Assembly: GCA_033558025.1 (NCBI GenBank)
Contig: JAUCEF010000007.1
Span: 7,688,001 to 7,752,000 of the forward strand
Direction of reading: 5' to 3'
Length of the DNA: 64,000 bases
From: Phytophthora sp. 'mugwort'
Lineage: Eukaryota > Oomycota > Peronosporomycetes > Peronosporales > Peronosporaceae
Positions within the stretch are counted from its first letter, which is position 1. Each line of letters begins with the position of its first letter. Below the pieces are notes generated by a model. That model did not search any database. It was not told the DNA's origin and saw nothing but the letters and a program-made list of their open reading frames with translations. The translations under genes were made by a program, and so were the position numbers. Shown here piece by piece: positions 10,057 to 21,138 of this stretch.

Positions 10057-10662
10057 TGCTCGCTCTCAATCGGTGGCTCGTCGAATGGATTGGAGGGAAA
10101 GCGTTATGTTATGTCAAGCACGGTAGATGGTAGAGCAATATGTTGTCCCGTATTATGGGTTATGGGTAAACCAAATTGACCGATAGATAGCCCATTACCA
10201 AATAACAAGGCCATCCACAGCTTTTGATGGTTGGCTCGGGACCAAACACCCACGAAAACATACAATCAAACTCGAGATACTTTACAAAGTCGTGCCATGC
10301 CCGAAGAAGCTTAAGGTTTCCGTGTCTGCGCTCTCTGATAACGGAGACCCAACGGGATCACGCTGGCTGCAGCACACGAGATGGAGGACGCAGTTCCAGT
10401 CGGGAAGTCCTAATACGCGGCGTAAGCCGCGTACATTCACACGAACTGGAACGTTTTTTTTTCAATGTCGTGTAGCGCGATATAAATAAGCGGGTATGCA
10501 TTGCTGTGCATTCCTACCACAGCTGCCGCGTTTTCATCGATAATTCATTGCTGTTCATCAATCTACTGAAGCTGCTGAAATATCGTATTCGTCGGCAGCA
10601 TCTAGTGGTTCTCTTGCTTGTGTTGTAACCATATACATCCTTGTAGCGGGACCAGCTGATAT
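10057..10662. other. Intergenic region, boundary of first gene block
   Basis: Holds the promoter side of the RCC1 gene and the left flank of the piggyBac relic. I see no coding signal. A T8 run lies at 10454-10461 and a TATAAATA string at about 10481. Confidence 0.4.
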
Positions 10663-11347
10663 TTGCGTCTCACGCGAAAATCCAATCGGTACTATCATCA
10701 GCAGTTCTATGAGCGTGTCGACAGAATGTATGCTTTATGGGCTAAGCGCAGGGTGAACGATGAAGAAGTGGTAAGAGGGAAGTGCTCTTGCAGGAGACGA
10801 AGAAGCACAAAAAAGATAGTACCTGGCGAGGGAGATTGTTCATTGTATCGGACTGCTTATGGCGGGAATGTTGAGCCCTCATAAGCGTCATTTCGCTGGT
10901 CACTGGGTAGCCGGTCCAGTTGGAGCGGTCCCCAAAGGCACGTTTGGACAGTGCATGGGGAAGGCGCGCTTTGAACGCGTTATGCAGAACATTCATTTCA
11001 CCGATGCCACGGACTCGAGGGCAGAAACGGACAGAGCCTCGAACGTCCGCTCCGTTGTGGACACGTTGCAGCATACTTTCGCTACGGGATAGAATGCTCC
11101 TCCGTATTGGCGTTTGATGAAGTAATGATACCATCAAGAAGCCGCCACAACATAACCAGACAATTCATGAAGGACAAGTGGGGACGAAATTGTTCATATT
11201 TTTGACGTGCGGCGCGGATACGTCATATCATCCTCTGCGGTATGTTAGCCGGGGGCCTCCATGATAGCGGTCCTCGGCAATTGTTTTGTTAAGTCTTACA
11301 TGTTGTATTTTATCCACATGTGAATTATGTTGCATTTTGTTTGTAAT

Positions 11348-11364
11348 ACCCAAAAGACTTAAAG
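11348..11364 (+). repeat. 17-bp direct repeat, left copy (ACCCAAAAGACTTAAAG)
   Basis: An identical 17-mer recurs at 12311-12327. The pair brackets the segment that interrupts the piggyBac relic, so it may be a target-site duplication or a repeated terminus. The right copy is preceded by TTA, making TTAACCC, a piggyBac-like end. Confidence 0.6.
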
Positions 11365-11859
11365 GGCTTCATCCTGATGTCTTGCAATCCGCCGCCGGCA
11401 TGCTCGGCCATTACTGGCTTCAATCTCCACCACTTTCACGCCCATACACCAAGTTCCCGGCTCCATTTGCATCTCGCTTAGCGTGCGTTGCCTTATGTCT
11501 GCTGTACCCGAAGGCGGTGTGGATTTTTGAACCCAGGCGGGGCCCCACGTTGGCGGACAGGCGGGTGAAGAACGCGACACGCTACAGACGCTTACGCGTG
11601 TTATGGCATGCACGACATCACTGGACTACTCTTTGGATCGAGGTCTAGAACGGCGCCACACTCCCGAACCGCGCGTACTACCAGGCCTACAAGCCCATGA
11701 GACGACGACTGGGAGGCTTTGCCCCTCTAGACCACGACCCGCATCTCTCCTACTGAAGTGCCCGATCAAGCAGTCTCAAGAACTACCGGGTCTAACCGTG
11801 CTTCCAGGCCTACAGCCCATGAGACGGCGCCCAGTAGCCCCCAAGACCACCAGTCCAGT

Positions 11860-11995
11860 CACAAGACCAGATATCCCAACCTTCGCGGCCAAACCCCAAC
11901 CATCGTCCGAAAGGTCTGGTCGGCCCGGAGATTGAACCCTGGCCGCTTCCGTCCGACACTGGATGCTTAACCAGCTGAGCTATCTGAGCTCACTA
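11860..11995 (-). mobile_element. tRNA-derived SINE candidate (A box and B box)
   Basis: On the minus strand, TAGCTCAGCTGG (pol III A box) at ~11977 is followed by GGTTCAATCTCC (B box) at ~11935, the spacing found in tRNAs. The anticodon arm does not pair properly, so it is not a working tRNA gene. The downstream body (towards 11650) contains two imperfect copies of GGGCTGTAGGCCTGG-like sequence. It lies inside the insertion that splits the piggyBac relic. Confidence 0.55.
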
Positions 11996-12310
11996 GAAGT
12001 AGGTGGCTCACCACCACCTGGTTCATCGAGTTATACTTGGTTTTTGTATAGACCCCATCGGAAAGGTTCTGCAAATGTCCAACTCGGCCCAGAGACGTCT
12101 CGGGACGTCCACCAGTTTCCCCCTGGACACTAAAATGAGTCTTTCAGGGTACCCACTTTCGAGAAAATGGACCTTTTTGGACACTAACTGGATACTTCGT
12201 ACCCAATGTTTAGGTCCACATGACCCAAATCGATCCCAAATAGCCAAGTAGGATAGCTAAGTAGGTTGCTTACTACTTACTAGCCTTAAAGTGTAAAGTA
12301 TTTTTTGTTA

Positions 12311-12327
12311 ACCCAAAAGACTTAAAG
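12311..12327 (+). repeat. 17-bp direct repeat, right copy
   Basis: Identical to 11348-11364, 963 bp away. The piggyBac coding similarity resumes about 60 bp after this copy. Confidence 0.6.
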
Positions 12328-12995
12328 TATAGTGTGGGACAGATCAGCACACGGATGAGCTTGGAGGCCTATCAACGGCCAGGTTCTTTGCTGACCCAAA
12401 CTCCGGTCCTGCAGCTGTTATCTGGTATCTCCACTAAGTTCGTCCTACCCCAGAAGACGGTGTTTGCCACGATGTGGTGACGAATCGCTTCTATAGGTCC
12501 ATCCACCTAACGATGCAACTTCTCGCACGGGATTTTTGCATCGTTGGCACTATACAGACCAAGAAAAAAGGGTTCTCACCAAGCCTAATTACGTCGGTAT
12601 GTAGCACGTACGACTCATATATCGCGAAGCAGCACGGTCGCTGTCGCAAATGCTGCGAGCTTCTACCAGTTAAGCTTTGGTGGGACCGCCTTCCTGTCTG
12701 CTGTTCTCAAGTGGCAGCACAGCTATCGATATATGCGGTAATTTATAACGTGTGGGTGTGTCTAAATGATAATGTGCTGCTAAGTTTTAGTCACTTGCTT
12801 CTGTGTATGCACGAAGGACGGCACCTGCCTCGAGGCCAGAGGGCCGCAATACCCTGTCATCGGCGATGCGCGACTACCCCATCGCTGTATGGGCGGGGTT
12901 GGTATCTAGACCAGTTGATGTTGCAACGCTACTCGCAGCAGCTCTCCGAGCGCTTTCAAAAATATTGCAATACATGTATTGGGAGCGGTGATCAC

Positions 12996-14089
12996 GCCAC
13001 TGCCACGGGTGACCTGGTGGTGATCGACTTGACGGGCGAGGCAGGAAGAGGCGGACGGCCGGCAGACGGTGGCGCTAGTGTGCTGCAAGTGACACATGGT
13101 GGCGGGCTCGAGCCAGCGGACTATAGGCACCGGAACACGGCTGCTAGAAGCGTGGTAGCACATTGGAGAAGCGAGGCATGCGTCCGTGAAAAATCGCAGG
13201 GGGGAGCGACGTGCCACAGGGCATGTAGAAGTAAGTATGAGCGGCGGCGAGGCGACGTCCTGGGCGGAGGCGAGAGGCTCAGAGGCGCCGAGAGCGGAGA
13301 GGGGCCCGGAAGAGGGAGAGGTTCAGTAGGCAGCAAAGACACTGGTAGCTTAGCGGTAGGCTAGTGGGGGCGAGTTTCGGTAGGTAGGTGGCGAATGCGG
13401 TCGCAGCTCGACCCGCAGTTGCGAATTAGTGTTGGACAGCGCTAGTCTAAGACTAAAAGAACTACTTGGTGCCGGACACGGGTTGCAGCCAACAGAGGGG
13501 CAAAAGCGTAAAGCGATGTAAGCTAGTAGAGACGCGTGCATTATGAGGGCAGCTAGATAGTAGGGTGGTGGGGGCCACAGAGAGAGAGAGACTGTGAGGG
13601 TTGTGACTGAGCTATTGATGCTGTCTCGACCGTACGGGCGCGAGCGTTCAAGTAGATACCTCTGTGTATGCATGCCAAAGAGCATGAGCGCCCACTCTGC
13701 ATGTAAATACCGGGCTACCTTGCTGGAAGCAGCCGTAAAGACCAGCCCCGGGGTTGCCGGTGCCGATAACGCTCCTCCCCACCGTCCCTATCCCTTTACC
13801 GACGGGGTGAGGGGGCAGCCTGTGCTGGTGGACAGCTGAACTGCCTCGCACTGCTCACGACTCAACGATAACCGCTTCCTAGGTGGACGCGGTGGCCAAG
13901 AGAGTTGACGAGGAAATGCTTTCTCCACGGGAGTGGGGAAACGGCTACAGGGTGGTCATAACACCGGCTCTCTGGGCACGTCCACGGGGACGGACGTTGC
14001 GAGCTGAGTTGCAGTGGGCGAACCCGCAGCGTGGACGACAAGAAGTAAGGAACTGATTAGGCTTTGAGGATCTGATGGCATGTGTCTAT
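12996..14089. other. Repeat-flanking DNA without a recognisable gene
   Basis: GC-rich sequence between the piggyBac relic and the gag remnant. It probably contains the untranslated 5' end or LTR of the Gypsy element, but I could not find a primer-binding site or matching LTR pair. A short GA microsatellite lies near 13577-13590. Confidence 0.3.
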
Positions 14090-15950
14090 TTGCGGGCTAG
14101 GAAACTACTGGAACGATGACGACGGCATGGGACTGACCTACGCGTTGAGCGCCGAGCTGCGTCACAGGAGCGTGCGGCGGCGGCGGCGGCGAAAGCGGCA
14201 AAACAGAGCGCGGCGCAAACGCTGACGTTGGAGATGGACGACGGCGGACATCTGCAGCGTCGGCGACACGCCGCTTGGAACGCAAGCTGGCGGCGACCTG
14301 GGCGGAGACCACGGACAGCTCCGAGCAAACTGGAGGCGGTAGTGCGGCCGGCGGCTCGGCGGAATGCACTGACGGCAGGGCCGGCCACACCAACGACAAC
14401 GATGGCGATGGCCGGGCTGGCGGAGCTGGCAACGCTGGGGCTGGGGGTACAGGAAGGGGCCGCGTGTCCGCAGGCAGCGGAGCTGGACTGGTGGACAGCG
14501 GTCGTGCTTCAGCAAGCGGCGGCACGACGGGCGGTGGCCAGCCACGTGCCGACCGAGCGAGACACAGACGCGAGGAACGACGGCGGCAGAGTCGGCAGGC
14601 GTGCAGGCTATGTATGGCATGAAGATCTTGGAGCGAGTCAAGGCTGGGCGCCACCGCGGGACTTAGGGTGGCCGGAACGGGCAGAGCTGTGCACGAGCGG
14701 GCGCCGTCGCAGCCGATCGTGGTGCGCGAGAAGACCAAGTCATTGAAGATCGTGAAGTTCAAGAGGCTGGACGACAGCATGCCGGTCACGATGTGGCTGA
14801 AGACCGTGCGTGCTGAGGTGCGCCGACAGGCGGTGACGATGGGCGTGCAATGGCGCGAGGATCAGCTCTACCGCGAGGTGGCGGCGCATCTGGAAGGCGA
14901 GGCCCAGCGCTGGTTCGCGACCTGATCGAGACCGTGTCACGCGAAGAAGAGAACGTTTCCACCTTGGCCAGCATGCTGCTCGCGAAGTACATGACGAGAC
15001 GCACGACGCCGGAGGTGGTCGACTTGAGCGCACGGCGGCAGATGCGCGGCGAGCGGCTGCTGGAGTACGCGCAGTTACTGCGCGAGATCGCCGAACAAGG
15101 AGAGATCAGTGAAGACTGGTTAGTGAGCGCGTTCCCTCAAGGGCATGAGCAGTACAACGGGAGCAACGCACGTACGTGGACATCGGCCGGGGACGCTGGA
15201 CGAAGCGGTGAACCTCGCCATCCCGCACGTCGGAGACTACGGCGAGGGGTACGGAGTCGGGCTCGAGGCGGCCATGAGCGCGGGGACGACCGCGAGGCCA
15301 CGGGCGGCCTGAGTGCCTCGGTGGCGGCGGCGAAGATGTCGGCGTAGGACCAGGAACAGTTGGGGTTGGGCGGAAACTTGGGCAGTGTGGTGTCGGGGTA
15401 TGGCCCGATGTGGGGCGCCGCACCCAAGCCGCCTAGGTACGATATCGAAGGACGACCGGTAAAGCCAGTTCGCTCGGGTGATGGAAGGTGGAAGGCGATA
15501 CCGCCCGGATACCAGTTGGTACCGATTGGGGGGGGGGCAGCCAGTTCGAAATCTCCAACGGGAGGCGATGGAGGATCGCGAGGCAAGCGGCAGTACAGCG
15601 GCCAACATGGCGGCTCACATGGCGACCAGGGCGTGAAGAAGCAGGCCAAGATGATCAAGGTCGAGGGCGCTAACGGCGGAAGACAGTACGGACCGAGGCA
15701 GGGCGGCGGCCCACCGCTCTACTTCGCACGTGCGAGGAGTGACTACGCAACCACGAGGCGTACATGAGTCGACGGACGGGGAAGACGGCATTCGTGCCAC
15801 GGCCCGGAACGGTGTGCTTCTACTGCGGCCACACCGGCCACTTCGTGCGCGACTGCCAGCTGAAGAAGGAAGATTTAGCGGCGTCGGGCACAGCGGCGAG
15901 CGCGGGAGCAGAAACACCGGCGGCGGGAAACGGGCAGCGAGCATAGAGGT
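14090..15950 (+). pseudogene. LTR retrotransposon (Gypsy-type) gag remnant with CCHC zinc knuckle
   Basis: Gag of a Ty3/Gypsy-like element, the structural protein that packages the element RNA. A Gly/Ala-rich N-terminal part lies at ~14230-14620. The capsid-like part runs 14730-14923 (MWLKTVRAEVRR, HLEGEAQRWFAT), then changes frame at ~14925 to a frame reading LIETVSREEENVSTL and MRGERLLEYAQLLREIAEQ. A second shift occurs near 15140. Near 15812-15860 the knuckle CFYCGHTGHFVRDC gives C-x2-C-x4-H-x4-C. No protease, reverse transcriptase or integrase follows, so only the gag end survives. At least two frameshifts make it non-functional. A G10 run lies at 15528-15537. Confidence 0.75.
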
Positions 15951-18273
15951 CCCGGCCCTACTGCTCGCGCGTCCTGATCCGGGACAGAAAGGAGAAAGAC
16001 GAGGCGCCGGCCAGCACAAAGTCGGTGGGAAGAAGTGGCGCGGTGGCCGCAATAAGAAGTTGACGGCGGAAACGGAGACGTACCAGGCAAGACGCGTGGG
16101 CGTGGCGACGGGAGGTGGTGGATCAGGTGAAGCCACGCGACACTGCGTTGGGATTGCCTCTTTAAACACTACAACAGGACTATGACACATTTTTCCCAGT
16201 ACCCGTCACGCTACGGTACTAATCTTGTAGTAACACTTGCTTAATATTTCGTGGGCGCCCCGCTCCTTTTTAGCAGCACCCATTCGCCTGCTTTGCCTCG
16301 CTTTATCAATGTCTCTCGTCCCATCACATCCGTGGAGCCTCAGACATATCAACAGTGTGCGAATACTAGAACCGTCCGAAAACACACAGGGCACGACCGA
16401 GGTTTAAGGTCGACCGCCTATCCGATCTCTGTCATCACTAGCATCTCCCTCAGGGCGGCCAACTTGTTCAGCTACACGGGGAGACCTTCAACGGCAGCTC
16501 GTCAAATACCCAAGGTGAAGGTCCACTAACAACCTAAACGATCTCACCCCCAGCTTCATCCCAGGTCTCTAAAAGAATGAAAGCAATATTACTAAGCGGC
16601 GCTGAGTGATAGCAGCCTAGATTGGGATATGGTCCTCAGTTGGCGCACGGCTCTGGCATTGGATTCAGGAGAAGCGGAAAACGGACGAGCTGAGAAGATT
16701 GGTGCTCTGCTGCCATAGCTCACGCTGCTTTCGCTTTCACGAAGCGTGGCAGTAGAGCGTCAACCTGCAACTAGCTAAAAGTGGCACATCCATCTTGATA
16801 GCAGCAATATTAGGGCTTGCACGGGTAGTTGGTCGTACCAAAGCCGCTTGGAGTCTGGAAGTATTGCCAGCGCCACACACGGTGATTTCTTTTAAGAACT
16901 TGTGGTAAAAGCTAATCAGCTACGGAGACATGGACCACCTCTGCGATCTTGACGTGGAAAATCACCCCGCCTGTGCAAATGCATCTCATGAGCAACCGCA
17001 ATGGCCCTGGGTAACATGGTGAGCGTCCTCTCACAAATTTCTTTGCCACGTAGAAGTAGCTCACCAGGCAGACGTGTGAGAGTCGGAACCAAACCGCCCT
17101 GGACCGCATTCCACTGTGCACAACCACCGCGTAGCGAATGCGCAGTGTTACTCCCGCGACATGTTCGTACATTTGCCACAATACCGAAAGCATATCGGTA
17201 TAGTGCTATTGCCGCTTGACAATAAACACCGCCGTGCACGGTTCGATACGCCGACAAAATTACAGGATAGACGACATGCAATTTGCGTTGCGGTGTAGAA
17301 TGAACAGCGCTGGAACTCGATCAGAACGGCGCTTGAACTCGATCAGAACGACAAAGAGCTTCTTACAGTCACTATCGGAGCACCACGCGAACGTAAAGCC
17401 ATCAATACATCCTCATACCCCGGGTACCCCCCCCCCCCCTTCATACGCACAGCCTCGATGAAGTCGCTTACGCCCAGAGGCCAAGCGGCATGATGATGCG
17501 CGAAGCGCTGAATAGCTAACAGTTTGACGCCGTAGCCACACTGAGGCTAAATCGATGCAGGAGCGCATTCCAGATGTGCTTTGGTTTAAGCCCTGGGCTG
17601 TCCACTCCCTCACCACGTCCTTCATGGTTGGCGTCGGCCCTGGGCGGCGCAGAGTCCGCACCAAAATCCGTGATCGTATGTTATTTCTACCACGGCGAGA
17701 CCTGCAGTCGGCAGCACGCGCATATGCCAGGGACACACACACACGTCGACCGATCGTCACAGCACCACACGCCCAACGGCCGCTGCACTCGCGTTAAATG
17801 CGGCGCTGGCAGGATGCAGATGTAGCATGACGTCACGTCACTTTTGTCGGTCCACACGGCACGTTTTTAGCCTTGCTGCAAGAACATGACCCCCTACAAG
17901 AACGTTGCCGGAGCGAGGTGCTGCCAGAGGCGACGCTGATAGATTATCTCGTTGGAGCAGGGCGGTTAGCGTGAGGAGCAGGATCTGTTGTTGCAAAAGT
18001 GTCGGCGCCCTCGCCCCTCCCTCCTGGAGTTCACTAGATGGTATCTGGTCTGAAAATTGATCGACATGCTGCATGCAGACCATGCTGAAGTGTGGTCGCT
18101 GGAAAATTGGAATCTAGGTGCTCCTCGTAATTACACTAAGGTTCTGTGCTTTCTACTCAAATGTCCATGCATCGAATCAACCACGCAGCAAATCGCACAA
18201 GGTCGGCGAATCGGTTGTGTTCACTATGACACACCGTTAAGTACAATTGTGATTCGATCAATCGGTAAATATA
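15951..18273. other. Gene-free stretch, degraded repeat DNA
   Basis: I see no gene. It holds a C13 run (17427-17439), a short CA-type run near 17739, and two adjacent imperfect copies of a ~22-bp unit (AACTCGATCAGAACG) at ~17315-17357. The first few hundred bases may be gag-pol spacer of the Gypsy remnant. The reading frames here are random-looking. Confidence 0.35.
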
Positions 18274-19380
18274 CAGAACGTACTCTCACTTCCGACACCA
18301 TATGTTTCGCATTTTTATGTTCGATATTATCTGTTGGAGGAAAATGAGAGGTCTACAGCTGGATCAAAACCACCTTCTTCATCAGATCAACTACATTGTC
18401 GTCTTCGTCAGCTCCGCTGCATTCTTCGTCCTCGTCGTGCTCCTCAAGGCCTCGGAGAGGAACCGCGCGTACGGTCTTCTGCCAGCAGTGCGCATTGCTG
18501 CTGGCGTTATATCCCACAGCTCCTGGCTCCATTTCATTGCCTGGAGCTGGTCAATTTGTAAACGGAGCGTCCTTCGACATCCTCGCCATCATCGAATCGC
18601 TCAATCGCTCTGTCAATCTGCAGCGAGCGAAACCTGGCCTTGAAGGACGCAATAATATCCGCATCTAGGGGTTGTAGGTAGGCTGTGGTGTTGGGCGGCA
18701 GCTTCTCGACGGTCACATTCGTCAGCACGATGTCTCTCATCGCATGTGAAGAAACATTATCGACCAGGAGGAGAATATTCCGCCCCGCCGCTCGCAAGCG
18801 CAATTCGAGCCTGTTCATGAAGGCTGAGAGCCATCCTACCGATAGGCCCACGTTTAGCGCGGGGTCGCCAACCTGAAACTGCAGTTTCTGTGCCTTTCTA
18901 GTATAACCTTGCGATTAAGACACATCCCTTTCTCCTTCGCCTTCTCCACCCAATCGGCCAGCTTTTGTTTCGAGAGCAGGAGCAGTTACCTTTAGTGGCT
19001 TTCGCATCTTATCCTTGCCGTACCCTTCTTTTATTATGGTGCTGCGGTCCTTGAGGATTTCTGAGACAGTGTTGCGGGCCGGTGCCTTCTGCAGGCGAAA
19101 CGTTTGCTGCGCCCACTTTGCCAGCTGCGTCTGCGTAAATTCCGGGGCCTCCAAGCTCTTGCGAATGAGGGCGCGCTTGTTGTCGATGGTCATCCACTTG
19201 CCCATGCTTCCGCGTGTCAAGAGCGAGTTTGGTTTCAAAACTCCCACGCGAAAATACCCTGTTCAATACGATATCTTCTTGTTCAGGACACACACTATTT
19301 TTGAGAACTAATGATTTCTAGCGAACAAAATTACAAGGATTATGTGTTTTGCACGCTGTCGGAAGTGAGAGTACATTCTG
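18274..19380 (-). mobile_element. Pogo-like DNA transposon, internally deleted, complete ends
   Basis: 1107-bp element with 24-bp terminal inverted repeats at 18274-18297 and 19357-19380 (23 of 24 match; outer 20 bases of the left end CAGAACGTACTCTCACTTCC). It is flanked on both sides by TA, the Tc1/mariner-pogo target duplication. On the minus strand 19247-18915 encodes a CENP-B/pogo helix-turn-helix region (TQTQLAKWAQQTF, NTVSEILKD). 18851-18534 encodes part of a DDE_1 domain (LLLVDNVSSHAM, second Asp; LPPNTTAYLQPLDADII). The part between, with the first catalytic Asp, is missing, so this copy depends on another for movement. Confidence 0.85.
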
Positions 19381-21138
19381 TATGCGGGAAGCACAGTAAA
19401 CGCGGTGCGATTTATCGCGCCTACAGTGGTTAATACTGTAGCCTGTCTCTAACCAATAATTGATGCATCTATTTCAAAAAGTGCGCAATCTGGTGCAATT
19501 ATTGGCGATGAACAGATACACAGGAGTATTATTATTGTAGAGCCACAATTCCACTGGTATCCACAGTAAGAGATACATGTTGAGCTACCCTGCAACGCTA
19601 GCGCCATATACAATTACTGAAGCGGGCTGTCGACTTTCCAATCAGCATTGCCAAAACTGAAGCAGCCGATCTGGTAACTCGTTTGTAATCTTCGTTGCGA
19701 TGACATGCCTGGGCTTACACGCTTGGCAAATATTTCGCGCAGATCCGTCGATCTGGTCGCGGCGACACCGACCCTATCCGCGTTGCGCATGCCTCCGCTC
19801 GGCATCGAGTTCTCGATGACAGGACTTGGGCTCGCGGTGTTAGCAACTCGTGTAAAAAATGCCGTGTCCGATCAACGACATGCCGCATGACGACCAACAA
19901 AAGATCCAGGCAATGACAAGAGCTTCCGCTTCGGCACCACGACGACTGGGTGGAAAGACACCAACCGTAAAAAAAGACAGCCTGCACCGAACTGTGGCGA
20001 CACAGTCAGCACGGCAACGTCGTTGCCAAACTTGTCCGCATAACCCCTAACTGCAGCCACGTGGCGAGCTCATCCGGCGAGTATGGCTGTCAGTCAAACC
20101 GCACAATTTTCGCGCTGGAGCGGCGACACAACTATCGTAGCAACCGTCACGAGGTCAGCTCGTACAGTACAGTACATGCATGTATTAGCCATAGACCCGT
20201 TCGTTAATTGAAGTGAGCAACAGCGCGTCTTTGATCCTTTGTCCTCGAAGTTAGACGGATCTACTCGCCATCCCACTGCGGTCTCCTGCGATCCTTGGAC
20301 GCGTGTTCCTGCCGCCGCTAACTCAAGGCTCTTCCCCACCGCAGCTGCTCGAGGTGTCGAGGAACGGCAGGATAGTCATTACAATCGACGGTCGGTGACC
20401 GCAGTTCGTTCACCTGACGTCACGCAACGCCCATTTGCAAATTTTGGCTTGGATTTTTTAGATAAAGCCCGGCTTTTGGACCAATCAAACCAATTGGTCC
20501 GCATAAAGACTGTCTGTCGAGGACTCGTGCATAGGATGATCGGACCCCGCAATGATGGCGTGTCTACATGCCGCGACGATGGCAAGTCTAGACGCTCCAC
20601 CCGCTCGCCGCCGCTTCGAGTTTTTTGCACCACCGAGTCTGCTTAAATGTTTTTACTCTGAATGGTGATCCCTGGTGTTGGTTACCTCAAAACAGCGCAC
20701 TTTGCTTACTGAAAGGTCCTTCACTATGCACAAATTCGCTTCCGTATTTTTGGCTCAATGAATCTTGCAACAGCACTGGACATCCCGAATTTCACAGCCT
20801 AACACAACTATAATTCGCTTGCGAATGGACACGCCTTCTGTCACGGTCCAGCCGCAGCATCAACAGCATATAAAACAAAACAAAAAATTCCAAAGGAATA
20901 TCATTAACGTTTCGAGCGATATTTCACGTCCAGAGGAACTTGTGTATGGCCGTGTCAGTGACGGGGCTCTGCTCGATTTTTTTACACCTGCCAAAACGGC
21001 TGTTTTATCCTCTCTTCGGCCGGCTGCACGAAGGCTGGAACCCCCTCTTTCGCCTCACACGGCAATACTCCCGCTCAAAGGCACACGCACTCCACCCACC
21101 CAAGTCAAGGCAGGCACCCACAATACCCAGCGCCAGCC
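19381..21138. other. Intergenic region upstream of the PDZ-PH gene
   Basis: About 1.76 kb with no recognised gene or repeat. Short frames such as 20239-20646 lack domain signal. The last few hundred bases should hold the promoter of the + strand gene at 21139; an A-rich block (TATAAAACAAAACAAAAAA) lies at about 20870-20888. Confidence 0.4.

Larger units (their letters stand above)
10663..12995 (+). pseudogene. piggyBac-type (DDE_Tnp_1_7) transposase, broken and interrupted
   Basis: Remnant of a cut-and-paste transposase read in several + frames. 10663-11092 gives an N-terminal part ending in CMGKARFERVMQNIHFTDA. Near 11115-11150 a shifted frame reads AFDEVMIPSRSRHNITRQF, the first catalytic Asp region, and at ~11190 another reads KLFIFLTCGADTSYHPL. 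Sequence then leaves the family until ~12390, where SGPAAVIW, then VVTNRFYRSIHLTMQLLARD and GTIQTKKKGF resume, followed by WWDRLPV (~12685) and a C-terminal DQLMLQRYSQQLSERFQKY (~12913-12970). The piggyBac order is kept, so this is one ancestral gene carrying an ~1-kb insertion plus stops and frameshifts. It is certainly inactive. Confidence 0.7.

Noticed and set aside
11925..11995. Functional tRNA gene on the minus strand
   Set aside because: The anticodon and acceptor stems do not pair, and it lies within an insertion in a transposon relic.
14097..14789. 230-codon minus-strand Pro/Ala/Arg-rich frame
   Set aside because: GC-rich shadow of the gag region; the + strand carries the gag and zinc-knuckle similarity.
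20239..20646. 135-codon frame upstream of the PDZ-PH gene
   Set aside because: No domain, no splice partner, and basic Ser/Arg composition as in random GC-rich DNA.
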